64,000 nt of DNA from Pseudomonadales bacterium (GTDB taxonomy: Bacteria > Pseudomonadota > Gammaproteobacteria > Pseudomonadales > Azotimanducaceae), in NCBI GenBank assembly GCA_022825925.1, contig JAJDVW010000016.1:1-64000 (forward strand), in the 5' to 3' direction. Below are positions 28,377-38,029 of the stretch, piece after piece; the first letter of the stretch is position 1; each line of letters starts with the position of its first letter. Under the pieces are notes generated by a model. It was not told where the DNA came from. It made no database searches and saw only the letters and a program-made list of their open reading frames with translations. The position numbers and the translations under genes are program-made.

Positions 28377-31300
28377 ATGCGGCACGTCTGCGCGGGGTTC
28401 GTTGCGTGCGTGCTCCTGACGCCGCCCGTTTTCGCGAACGGGGATCGCCTCTGGCTCGATTGCCCCTGCCGCGTCGCCGGCGATGGCGTTACCCTGACCG
28501 TCACCGCTGGCGTGCGGAGCTTCCGCTCGGTGGGCAGCGCGCGCGTGCGGCTGTCGGTCGGGGAGCCCGTGCCCAACGGGGTTCGCAGGATCGCCGGCGC
28601 GGTCGTTGCCGAGTCGGTGGGCGCGGGGAAACGGCTGCCGGCCACCGGCTTCGATGTCGCCTTGCCGGATCCACCCACGGGGTCCCGGACGATCGAACTC
28701 GTCCTGGAGGAGCAGGTCGGTGACGAGTGGCGCCGGCAGGACGGCGTCCGCATGGCGTCGCCGGTCGTTCTGACCGAGACGTTCGAGGTCGGGGCCCTGG
28801 ACTATCTGCAGGACACGGACGGCGACGGAGTGGGCGACCTCAACGAGCGTGCCGAGGGAACCGACGCGGAGGATGCGGAGTCCACCCCCGGCGCCAGCAC
28901 CATCGATCTTCTGAGTCTCTACAGCCAGGGATTTCCCGACCTCTACGACGGCGACCCGACGACGCGCATCCAGCATGTCGTGACGCTGGCGAACGTGCGT
29001 TTCGAGGACAGCGGCGTGGCGCTCCGCTTGCGGCCCGTGGGCGCCGTGCGGGTCGAGGTGGACGAGGAAGACGAGTGGGCCGGGATCGAGGCCGCGACCC
29101 TGGCCCGCGAGGTGGAGCGCCACGGCTCGGATCTGACCGTGCTCTTCCGGCCCGCGGCCCCGAATCAGGGTACCTGCGGGTGGTCGTACGTCGGGGGCGC
29201 GCTCGCCCGCGGGAGACTCTCTGCAACGGAGGCGCTGCAGGGCATCTCCACCGTGATGGGTACGTGCAGCGGCGGCGTGCTGGCCCACGAACTCGGCCAC
29301 GCGCTGGGACTCGGCCACTCGTTCTGGCAGAACTCCACGGGCACCTGGCGGTGGTCGCGGGGCCATGCCGTCGAAGACGACTTCAGCACCGTCATGAGCT
29401 ACGGACGGGGCGGACCCTGGCTCGGCGTGTTCTCCGACCCCGGCGCCACTTGCCGCGGCACGCGGGAGATGGACAAGCCCTGCGGCGAGGACGGCGATGC
29501 GGTTGCGGGGGCCGACGCCGTGGCCAGCCTCGAGGCGGTCCGCTTTCAGGCGGCGGCGTTTCAGCAAGGACACCCGGACAGCGACGGCGACGGCTTCGTG
29601 AATCCCGTGGACGACCTGCCACGCGACCGCACCGAGTGGCGCGACACCGATAGCGACGGCATCGGCGACAGGACGGACGACGACGACGACGGCGACGGCG
29701 TGGCGGACGCGGTGGACGCGTTCCCCCTCGACCGGACGGAGACGGCGGACGGCGACGGCGATGGGGTGGGGGACAACGGCGACGCCTTTCCCGAGGACCC
29801 CGCGGAGTGGGCCGACGGGGACCGCGACGGGGTCGGAGACAACGGCGATGCGTTCCCCGAGGATCCGGGCGAGTGGGCGGACGGCGACGGCGACGGGGTG
29901 GGAGACAACGGCGACCGGTTTTCCCGAGGATCCTGGCGAATGGGCCGATAGCGATGGCGACGGTATCGGCGACAACGCCGACCCGGACGCGGACGGCGAC
30001 GGCGTGGCCAACGACGCCGACCTGTTCCCGCGCGACCCGGCGAAGTCGGACATCGCTTCCTACGCGCTCGTCGCGGAAGCTCCGCGCGACCTGCTGGGCA
30101 GGGCCTTGGTGGCCACGAACGAAGCCGTGCCCCGCGTCGTGGTCGGCGCGCCCTTGCGGGATCAGCAGCGCGGCGCGGTGTACGTGATGGCCGTGGCGGA
30201 CCTTCCGGTCCTCGACGCCGCCGATGGTCGGCGGGATCGGGAGATCGAACTTGCTCGCGTGACCGCGGGCGCCGACTCCTGGCGGCTTGTGGGCGACCGC
30301 GTCTGGGAGGAAGTCGGCGCCGCGGTCTGGGCGGGCGACCTGACCGGGGACGGGATCGCGGAGATCGTGATCGGCGTGCCCCGCACCGGCGCCGTGTACG
30401 TCGTGTCGGCCGGCGACCTTCCGGCCGCGGATGCCGTCGACGGCGCGGCCGACGGCGAGGTGTCCCTCGCGCACGTGGCCGCGCAGCGGCGTTCCTGGAA
30501 GGTCGTGGGCGAGAGCTGCGACTACTTCGGCGCCGCCATCGCGGCGGGCGATCCGGACCGGGACGGCCGGCCCGAGCTCCTCGTCGGTGCCCACGCGTGC
30601 TACTGGTGGGACGACGCGCCGGAGCCGCAGGTGGGCGCGGTCCACATCCTGCCGGTGAACGAACTCGAAGCGGCGGACGCGGCCGACGGCGTGCGGGACG
30701 GCGTGGTCGAGGCCGGCAACATGACGGGGCGGCCGGGTTCCTGGCGGCTCAATGGCGCGACGTCGGGCGACGGCGCCGGTGCGGCCGTCGCGATCCTGGG
30801 CGACCTCGACGGCGATGGCGTCGCCGCCATCGGTGTCGGGGCGCCGAGCCTGAGCGTCGGCGGGCTGGAAGGCGCGGGCGCCGCCTATCTCTTCTCGGCG
30901 AATGCTCTGGCGGCGGCCGATGCCGCCGACGGCGCGTCGGACGGCGTGGTGGAGCTCGCGGACATCGCCGCCGTGGAGGGAGCGTGGCAAGTCGCGGGAA
31001 GCGAGGCGTGGTCGAGCCTCGGCAGGGCCGTCTCCGCCGCTTCGCGGGGGCGGGTATTGCTCGAATCCGGGTCCACGCATCTGCTCGCCGCCGCGGACCT
31101 GGCTGCGTTGGACGCCGCCGACGGCGCGGCGGACGGGGTGGTCGAGGAGGCGCGCATCGGCGTCGGCGCGGAGTCGCTGACCATGGTCTACACCGGAAAG
31201 GCCGTCCAGGCGGGCGATGTCGACGGCGACGGCTACGAGGATCTGCTGTTCGAGCCCCGGGTCTGGGGCCGTTCCGGCGCCTTTCTCATGTCGCCGGCGA

Positions 31301-33768
31301 CCCTTGCGGAGCTGGAGGGGCGGAACGGTGTGGACGGCCAGGTGGGGGCGAGGGCCGTTTACGAAGATGATCGGGCCTGGGAGATGACGCCGTCGCGTCC
31401 CGGCCGGTATCGCGCGCTCGCCGGCGCGGGCGATGTCGATGGCGACGGGCTCGGCGACATCCTGCTTGCGGAGTCGACGCGTTGGGACAGCCGGGAGCGG
31501 GACCGGGTGTACCTCGTGCTCGGCGCGGACCTGCCGGCGCTCGACGCCGTGGACGGCGCCGACGACCGGTACCTGCGGCTCGGCAGCGTCGCCGGCGACG
31601 CGGACGGCGACGGCATCGGCAACACGCTGGATCCGGACGACGACGGTGACGGGTTCGCGGACGTGGAGGACGCGTTCGCGCTGGATCCGACGGAGTGGCT
31701 CGACGTTGACGGCGACGGGGTGGGCGACAACGCGGACGCGTTTCCGGACGACTATGGGGAACAGTGGGACACCGACCGCGACGGGGTTGGCGACAACGCG
31801 GACGAGGACGACGACGGCGACGGCACGCCGGACCGGGACGACGACTTCCCGCTCGACACCGACAACGACGGCGTGGACAACCGGGACGACGATGGCGACG
31901 GCGTCCCCGACACGGAGGACGACCTGCCGGTCGACGCCACGGAGTCCGTGGACACCGACGCGGACGGCGTGGGCAACAACGCAGACTCCGACGACGACAA
32001 CGACGGCGTGCCGGACGCCGAGGACGCCTTCCCGTTCGACCCGGGGGCGTCCGCGGACACCGACGGCGACGGCGCCCCCGACGACCGCGACGCGTTCCCC
32101 GGGGACGCGGCGGAGTGGCTGGACACCGATGGCGACGGCATCGGGGACAACGCGGACCGGGACGACGACAACGACGGCGTGGCCGACGTGGCGGATCTGT
32201 TCCCCCTGGACCCGGACCGCTGGAGTCTGACTTCGTTCAAGTTCGTGCCCGAAGGCGCGGCGGACCGGCTCGGCGCGGCCCTCGGGGCGGTTGGGGACCT
32301 TGATGGCGACGGCCGGCCGGAACTGCTGCTCGGGGCGCCGGACCACGACCCGAACGGTGCGGCGTACGTGCTGTCTTCCCGTGACTTCCTGAGCGCGGAC
32401 GCCGCCGACGGCGCCCGGGACGGGGTCGTTCGCGTGGGACAGATCGCGCGCCAGCCCTGGTCCTGGAAACTGGTCGGGGAGGACGGACTCTCGGCGGGCA
32501 GTGCGCTGTCTTCGGCCGGCGACCTGAATGGAGACGGCGTGCCGGAGTTCGTCGTCGGGGCGAACGCCTTTCTCGGGGCTGCATACGTGGTCTCCGCTCC
32601 CGACCTCGCCGGCGCCGACGCGGCGGACGGCGAGGCGGACGGCGTGGTGGCGCTCGGAACGATCGCCGCGGGCGCGGCTTCGTGGCGCTTGGGGGGCGAC
32701 TCGCGCGGCGGATTGGGAGGAGCACACCTCGCCAATGCGGCCGCGGCTGGGGACGCGTCCGGCCATGTCCTCGCCGGACAGCCCGGCATTCGGGCGGGCG
32801 ACAGTCCGGGGACGGGCCACCTGCTGACGGGCGGCCGGCTTGCCGAGCTCGACGCGGCCGATGGCGACGTCGATGGAGCCCTGGAATTGCGGCGCCATGT
32901 CGGACCCGGGCTCTTTGCCGGCGAGAACGGACTGGACGAGGCGGGATCCAGCCTGGCGGCGGCGGACTTCGACGGCGACGGCGTGCCGGATGTCGTGGTG
33001 GGGGCCCGGGGTCACGACGCGTTCGCCCTCGACGATGGGGCGGTGTATCTGGTCGCCGGCGGCGACGTTGGGGCCGGCGCATTCGAGCTGGGGCGTGCCG
33101 CCGGCAGGAAGTTGTCGTTCAAGATCGTGGGCGCGGCGGCAGGCGCGCGGCTTGGAACGGGGCTCGCCGCCGCGGATGTGGACGGAGACGGCCGGATCGA
33201 CCTCGTACTGACGTCGTCGACCGGGGATGTGCGAGTGGTGTCGGGAGGGCATGCGAACCTCGTTCGGCTGGACGCCGCGGACGGCGCCGAGGACGGCGTG
33301 ATCCGACTGACCGATGAGGATGTCAACGGAGTTTGGCGGACGCCCTGCCCGGCGCGGCGCGGCTGCGACTACGGTAGCGTCCTTGCGACGGTCGACGCGG
33401 ACGGCGACGGGCGCGCGGACCCTCTCCTGCTTACGGTCCACCGCGGCGGCTTCGAGTTCCTGGTGCTGCCGGCGGTCGCGCTCGTGCCGGAGGGAAGCAC
33501 CGGCGGGAGCACCGCCATGGAGGTGTCGTCGGACGCCGGCTACGCCCTCCGGGCCGAAGCCGCCGGCCGGGGGTGGTGGAGGGCTGCGGTCGCCGGTGCC
33601 GGCGACGTGGATGGCGATGGCCGGGAGGACATGCTCCTCGGCCTCTCGGTCGAGGACGCCGGCGCAGCCTGGCTGATTGTCGCTGCGGATCTGCCCCTGC
33701 TCGATGCCGCCGACGGCGCGCGGGACGGCCGCATCGACCTGAACAACGTCGCTGGGCCGAGGCGGTAG
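28377..33768 (+). CDS. Giant secreted metzincin with TSP3 and FG-GAP repeats (one frameshift)
   Basis: Begins at the ATG at 28377 with a signal peptide (MRHVCAGFVACVLLTPPVFA). An Ig-like N-terminal region is followed by a zinc-protease domain: HELGHALGLGH (His304, Glu305, His308, His314) and the Met-turn VMSYG. A first block of calcium-binding thrombospondin type 3 repeats (DGDGVGDNGDAFPEDP units, 29570-30040), about seven FG-GAP-like units each carrying LDAADGxxDGxVxL (30060-31590), a second TSP3 block (31600-32215), and five or six further FG-GAP-like units follow. The third 60-base TSP3 unit has one extra base near 29915-29925 (GGTTTTCCC where sister units have GCGTTCCCC or GCCTTTCCC), shifting frame +1 and ending the first frame at 29951. 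Without it the product would be about 1,796 residues. Secreted, calcium-stabilised, probably adhesive or degradative. Confidence 0.8.
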
Positions 33769-33911
33769 CAAGAGGTGTCGCGCGGCGACCGCGGGCCATA
33801 CGTGTCGCGCTCACCGCACTGTGCGCTTTCGCGCGAAGAAAGCCGGCGGCCCCCGCTGTCAATGCGCCCCGGCCGTCGATAGGATCTTCCCTCCCTGACC
33901 GGATCCGCGAA

Positions 33912-34973
33912 ATGTCCGCTGCCGCATCCCTGACTGCCGAACAGCGAAACGACCTAGTGCGGGACGGCTTCGTGATCGTCCGGGGCGCGGTAGACCCGGA
34001 GCGGGTCGTCCGGGCGCGGGAGCGCATCGTGGCCGCCGTGCCTCCCACGGAACGCCGGCTCCTCGCCCCGGCGGACCTCGCGACGCACCCGGAGATCACC
34101 GGGCTGTTCCGGGAGAGCCGCGTCGCCGCGCTGCTGCGTCGGGAGATGGGACCGTTCCCGGACGTCGTGAGCTGCCAGATCGCCGTCACCCCGGGTTTCG
34201 ACCGTCTCGGCGGCAAGCCCTTTGCCCACGTGGACGGCGGTTGGTCCGGTCCGATCCCGACGCGTGCCGAGGACATCGACCCCGAGCGGGGTCGCCCGCG
34301 GGACGCCGCGCGGTGGTTCGGCGCGAACGACGACGTCCGCGGCACCAGCGACGGCCTGCTCTGGCAGGACCCGGACCGTCGGATCGCGCTCGGCAGTTAC
34401 ACGGCCCTCGTGGGCATCGCGCTGAACGACCAGCTCGAACCGGGCAACGGACAGTTCGCCGTGCTCAAGGGCATGCACGAGGAGATCGAGGCGGCGTTCC
34501 GCATGCAGCGCGACAGCGGCGGCGTGATCGGGGCGGAGGGACCGGGATGGCCGCGCATCCGCATCGACGAGGAGGGCAGACCGGTGATGAACGGGTTGCC
34601 GGCGGGTATCCGGGCCAAGGCGAGGGAAGCCGCGGCGACCGCGCCGCGCGTCGAAGGCTGGCCGTGGCCCGAACTGACCCCGATCCTGCTCGCGGCGGGG
34701 GATGCGGTCATCGCCCTGCACGCCTGTCCCCACACGGCGACGCCCAACCATGGCCCGAACCCGCGCATGAACGTCTACTTCCGTATCCGGCGCCTGCGCG
34801 AAGGCAATCCCCACGAGGGCACGCGCCGCGTGGGCCACGGCGTCAGCGACCACCCCGACCGCGGCTACTACGGCCAGTTCCTGGACTACCCCGAGTCCTA
34901 CGATCCCTGGACGACCTCGATCGCGAAGCTCTGCGATCACTGGTCGGAGTGGAGTTTTGGAAACGCAACGTAG
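33912..34973 (+). CDS. Phytanoyl-CoA dioxygenase (PhyH) family protein
   Basis: A 353-residue non-heme Fe(II)/2-oxoglutarate oxygenase of the PhyH superfamily. The N-terminus (LTAEQRNDLVRDGFVIVRGAV) is typical, the iron facial triad is visible as HVD in FAHVDGGW and a distal His in CPHTATPNHGPNPRMNVYFR, with the 2-oxoglutarate Arg following. Several substrate-shaping loops are large, so the substrate is not clear; PhyH proteins act on fatty acyl chains, small metabolites or natural products. Monocistronic as far as seen. Confidence 0.88.
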   Translation: MSAAASLTAEQRNDLVRDGFVIVRGAVDPERVVRARERIVAAVPPTERRLLAPADLATHPEITGLFRESRVAALLRREMGPFPDVVSCQIAVTPGFDRLGGKPFAHVDGGWSGPIPTRAEDIDPERGRPRDAARWFGANDDVRGTSDGLLWQDPDRRIALGSYTALVGIALNDQLEPGNGQFAVLKGMHEEIEAAFRMQRDSGGVIGAEGPGWPRIRIDEEGRPVMNGLPAGIRAKAREAAATAPRVEGWPWPELTPILLAAGDAVIALHACPHTATPNHGPNPRMNVYFRIRRLREGNPHEGTRRVGHGVSDHPDRGYYGQFLDYPESYDPWTTSIAKLCDHWSEWSFGNAT

Positions 34974-35053
34974 GGGACGCCGTCCTCGAACTGGCCCGTT
35001 CCGTGTCGCGGTTCCTTGCAGGACCGAATCGGCGTGTGCGTCTGGTTGCTCGC

Positions 35054-35335
35054 TTACGCGGAGAACTGGAGCTTTACTCCGCAGGCATCCGCCACCTTTG
35101 CGAGCGTGTCGAGGCGTGGATGTCTCCGGCCGGACAACGCCCGCGATAGCGCGACCCGATCCACCTTCGCGCGTCGCGAGAGTTCGGACACGCCGCCCTG
35201 GGCTTCGGCAATGTTGCGAAACGCCTTCATGAGCAGTCTCGGATCATCCATCTCCTCGATGGTGGCGTTCAAGTAGGCCGCGATGTCCTCCGGCGTTTGC
35301 AGGAATTCGCTAGCCTTGTGAGCCTTGATTGGCAT
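35054..35335 (-). CDS. higA: HigA-type antitoxin (XRE-like DNA-binding)
   Basis: A 93-residue antidote protein starting at 35335 (MPIKAHKASEFLQTPEDIAAYLN). The middle and C-terminal part (GGVSELSRRAKVDRVALSRALSGRRHPRLDTLAKVADACGVKL) is a lambda-repressor-like helix-turn-helix. Its start lies inside the 3' end of the toxin gene (26-base overlap), the toxin-first order usual for higBA. It matches the addiction-module antidote pattern. Confidence 0.9.
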   Translation of the reverse strand: MPIKAHKASEFLQTPEDIAAYLNATIEEMDDPRLLMKAFRNIAEAQGGVSELSRRAKVDRVALSRALSGRRHPRLDTLAKVADACGVKLQFSA

Positions 35336-35654
35336 TTCCTTTCTCCCGCTTGTAGGCATTCCAGCTTTCAATCGCTCCACCGATGTCGCGCTGCTGCCGT
35401 TTCTTCGCTCCACCGGCCAACAGGATCACAAGCTCATCCCCATCCCTCCCGTAATACACACGGTATCCTGGGCCGTGATGAATGCGAAGCTCGAAGACTC
35501 CGGCGCCAACCGCCCGATGGTCGCCGAAGTTGCCCAACTCGACCCGATCCAGGCGAGTCTGCACCCTCGCGCGCACCTCCGAATCCTGCCTCTTGACCCA
35601 TGAACCGAATTCGTCCGAGCCATCGCTTCCGATGTATCTCGCGACCTTGATCAT
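35310..35654 (-). CDS. higB: HigB/RelE-family addiction-module killer protein
   Basis: A 114-residue toxin of the RelE/ParE superfamily, probably a ribosome-dependent mRNA nuclease. Motifs include GSDEFGSWVKRQDSEVRARVQTRLDRV, GVFELRIHHGPGYRVYYGRDG and ILLAGGAKKRQQRDI. I use the ATG at 35654 (MIKVARYI) because the upstream ATG at 35672 falls inside the predicted operator and -10 region. Confidence 0.9.
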   Translation of the reverse strand: MIKVARYIGSDGSDEFGSWVKRQDSEVRARVQTRLDRVELGNFGDHRAVGAGVFELRIHHGPGYRVYYGRDGDELVILLAGGAKKRQQRDIGGAIESWNAYKREKGNANQGSQG

Positions 35655-35661
35655 TGCCCAA

Positions 35662-35690
35662 ACTGTAGCCATTTAGCTACAAATAATCAA
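35662..35690 (-). promoter_or_regulatory. higBA promoter with overlapping inverted-repeat operator
   Basis: Reading the minus strand: -35 TTGATT (35690-35685), 17-base spacer, -10 TACAGT (35667-35662). The perfect inverted repeat TGTAGC-N6-GCTACA (35664-35669 and 35676-35681) overlaps spacer and -10, ideal for repression by HigA. The expected start of transcription is within a few bases of the toxin ATG at 35654, so the message may be leaderless. The remaining bases to 35940 contain no gene I can support. Confidence 0.65.
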
Positions 35691-35940
35691 CGGGCTGATC
35701 TTGGGCAAGACTCCGGATGGCCGGAAGACAGCGTACAACGCGCACTCGAACCGTGCGGAATGCGGTGCTCGCGCTTCGCATTGCGGGCCGCGGGAATGGC
35801 CCAGTGGTGGCGGACTGGTCGATCTCTTCCCAGCGCGCGCCCCCGGGCCTTGTCGGACGGGGAGGCCGTGAGGACCGGGAACTCGAATGCGAAGATCGTC
35901 GCGGGATGGGCACGCGATGCGCGGATGGTCACCGCTCCCC

Positions 35941-37125
35941 CTACACCCTCCTGGTAACCGCCCGCGTCGAGCCCCCGAACGTCGGCAACACCGCGGAGTG
36001 CCGCCCCGCCCCGCCGGCCACCAGCACGATGATCTCGTCGGGGTCGGTGACGAACCGCACGCCGCCGCTGCCCCGCTCGCCGATCAGGTGGTGCGGCAGC
36101 CGTTCCTCCAGCACGTCGAGCATCGCCTCCGAGGCCAGCTCCCGGGGCACGACGGCGCGCTCGCTGAGGAACCGTCTCACGTCCGCCTTCGAGAAGCCGC
36201 CGCCGGCGATGACCTCGGCGTGCTCGGGGCCGAGCACCACCACCGGCTGTCCCTCGAGGTAGAAGTTGTTCGCGCCGGGCGACGCGAGCGTGCCGGCCAC
36301 CGTCAACAGGATCTCCTCGGCGGTGCGCCCGTAGTGGTCGTTGACGTTGTGAGGGCCTTCCACCCCGAACACCGTGACGTGGCTGGCCGCCGGATCGAGC
36401 CCGAGTTCCGCGTGGTGGGACGGCCAGGGGCTCGCTGCGGCGTTCTCGGCGAAGCAGAACGTGTACTTGGCGGGCGATCCCATCGTGGATCGATCCAGCG
36501 CCCCGGGAGATGCGCCGCCGACGTTGACGAGGATCAGTCGGACGGCACGGCCGATGGCCGCGTTGGCGCGGTTGCCCGGGCCGAAGGCGTTGTAGGCCCC
36601 GTTGATGCCGAGGGCCTCGCACACGGGGCCGCCGACGAGGCAGGCGACCGTGCAGGGGTGCGTCGTCGACTGGATGGACTTGAGGTTGAACGCCGGATCG
36701 CACATCGCGCGGGTCGCCGCGAGGACGACCGGGAAGTGCGCGGGCTCGCAACCGGCCATGACGGCGTTCGCGGCGATTTTCCCCAGCGTCGCCCTGCCGA
36801 GCCGCGGCTCGACGATCGCCGCCAGCGCGTCCGGGTCGCGCCCGTCGAGCATGGCCTCCGTGCGTTCCGGTGTCGGCGGCACGACGGGCAGCCCGTCGGT
36901 CCAGCCGCGGGACGCGAACAGGCGGTTCAGCGCCTCGAAGCTATCCGGTCCGCGGATGCGGTCCGGCGCGTCGGGCGCGTTGAACTCGCTGTCGAAGAGC
37001 GCGTGGTAGCGGAGGCGCCGGCCGCGTTCCGGTTTCTGCGTGCGGTACTTCGCCTCCAGCGTTTCGGGGTCGCCGCTCAGCGCGTCCGCGATTTCCGCCA
37101 GGATGCCGTCGGCAACCGTCCGCAC
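35941..37125 (-). CDS. C-terminal part of the UGSC-family protein (separated by a frameshift)
   Basis: A 394-residue frame that opens exactly where the upstream UGSC frame loses its reading frame. Its first residues (VRTVADGILAEIADALSGD) continue the usual end of a UGSC domain (HPL...E-V-R-x-x-A-D), so the ATG at 37125 is probably not a natural start. The larger part, with DGLPVVPPTPERTEAML, AGCEPAHFPVVLAA and NVGGASPG, is an uncharacterised domain that I cannot name. One missing G in the CCGGGGAGTGCGG stretch (37115-37132) would restore a single protein of about 545 residues. Function unknown. Confidence 0.7.
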   Translation of the reverse strand: MRTVADGILAEIADALSGDPETLEAKYRTQKPERGRRLRYHALFDSEFNAPDAPDRIRGPDSFEALNRLFASRGWTDGLPVVPPTPERTEAMLDGRDPDALAAIVEPRLGRATLGKIAANAVMAGCEPAHFPVVLAATRAMCDPAFNLKSIQSTTHPCTVACLVGGPVCEALGINGAYNAFGPGNRANAAIGRAVRLILVNVGGASPGALDRSTMGSPAKYTFCFAENAAASPWPSHHAELGLDPAASHVTVFGVEGPHNVNDHYGRTAEEILLTVAGTLASPGANNFYLEGQPVVVLGPEHAEVIAGGGFSKADVRRFLSERAVVPRELASEAMLDVLEERLPHHLIGERGSGGVRFVTDPDEIIVLVAGGAGRHSAVLPTFGGSTRAVTRRV

Positions 37126-37577
37126 TCCCCGGCGTCCCGTTTCGCGAGCGGGTGGGGCACCACGGCCATGGGCAGGCCGGGGAGCCCCCAGCCCGTCGCC
37201 TCCGCCTTCGCGAGCGTGAAGAACTCGTCGGTGCAGATGGCGACCGACGGTATGCCCCGCTTCTCGAGCTCGATCGGGTCATGGATACACCACGACGTGC
37301 AGGAGCCTCAGTCGCAGACGGCGCCCACCACCGCTTCGCACTCGCGGACGAACTCGTCGGTGAACACCGCCGGCGTGCTCGCCTCCTTCATGAACCACCG
37401 GAAATCGCGCACGCCGTGGGTCTCGGCCAGGCCGCGCCGCAGATGCTCGAGCAGCACGTCCGCGTTCTTCTTGTCGTTCGCGAAGAGGCCCACGGTGACG
37501 TCGGGGCCCAGGACCACGCGGGGCGATAGCGGCGCCGCCTTCCGCTCGAAGACGCCGCAGGGGTTCATCAGTTCCAT
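37077..37577 (-). CDS. UGSC-motif selenoprotein (TGA at codon 90 read as Sec)
   Basis: Starts at the ATG at 37577 (MELMNPCGVFERKAAPLSP). After 89 codons it reaches TGA at 37310-37308 in the context VGAVCD-U-GSCTSWCIHD, and the family sequence continues in frame after the stop (ELEKRGIPSVAICTDEF, then GLPGLPMAVVPHPL). The U-G-S-C motif defines the UGSC selenoprotein family known from marine metagenomes; homologues have Sec or Cys at that place. A bSECIS-like hairpin follows at the right distance. After the Sec codon the frame holds to about 37125, then a one-base deletion diverts it to a stop at 37077. Likely a thioredoxin-like redox protein; the reaction is unknown. Confidence 0.8.
37278..37310 (-). 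promoter_or_regulatory. bSECIS-like hairpin after the TGA Sec codon
   Basis: The minus strand after TGA (37310-37308) folds as GTCGTGG - TGTAT - CCATGAC (37296-37278): a 7-base-pair stem (one G-U pair) with a 5-base loop. The loop has G as its second base, 20 nucleotides after TGA. This meets the published bacterial SECIS description (short apical loop with a G among its first two bases, 16-37 nucleotides from UGA). No SelB binding can be shown from sequence. Confidence 0.65.
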
Positions 37578-37756
37578 GGGTTCTCCATCGCTCAGGATGC
37601 CGTTGCGGGTTGCACCGTCAAGGTATCGCGACGACGGCCGTTGGCCAAGCAACGTCTGCCTTCCGCTGCAAGCCCTTGGTGTTGGCCACTTTGTCGGCCT
37701 GTGTTGTCCGGCAGGTTGGCAGGACGACGCCGTGGGAGTACAGTCTCCCCAAACAG

Positions 37757-37771
37757 TCTGTTTTGGACAGA
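37757..37771 (+). promoter_or_regulatory. Inverted-repeat operator of the Phd/PIN module
   Basis: TCTGT-N5-ACAGA lies 9 bases before the antitoxin ATG, the usual position for autoregulation by a Phd/YefM antitoxin. The region 37578-37780 otherwise carries only the start regions of this module and of the divergent selenoprotein gene. Confidence 0.4.
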
Positions 37772-37780
37772 ATAGACGAC

Positions 37781-38026
37781 ATGCAATACGTCTCGGCCTC
37801 CGAAGCAAAGCAAAGGCTGGCCGCGGTCCTGGACGCGGCGCAGCGCGAACCCGTCACCATTCGCCGACAAAACCGCGAAGTGGCCGTCGTGCTGTCGCCG
37901 CTCGATTATCGTCGCCTGACCACGGCCAATCTGGCGGAGTTCCAGCGTTTCTGCGACCGTGTCTCCGAAGGCGCGCGAGCCCGGGGGTTGACCGAGGAAA
38001 AACTCGACGAGTTGCTCGAACCCTGA
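37781..38026 (+). CDS. Phd/YefM-family antitoxin
   Basis: An 81-residue protein (MQYVSASEAKQRLAAVLDAAQ) with the Phd/YefM N-terminal DNA-binding and dimerisation pattern, including EPVTIRRQNREVAVVLSPLDYRRL. The acidic C-terminal helix (LTEEKLDELLEP) would wrap the toxin. The PIN toxin gene starts 3 bases after its stop. Confidence 0.9.
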   Translation: MQYVSASEAKQRLAAVLDAAQREPVTIRRQNREVAVVLSPLDYRRLTTANLAEFQRFCDRVSEGARARGLTEEKLDELLEP

Positions 38027-38029
38027 GGC

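Noticed and set aside
29392-33771. A 1,459-codon antisense open frame across the metalloprotease gene
   Set aside because: It is a shadow produced by the repetitive GAC/GGC-rich coding strand; its product is low-complexity (VRHAVAVVV-type repeats) and it has no start signals.
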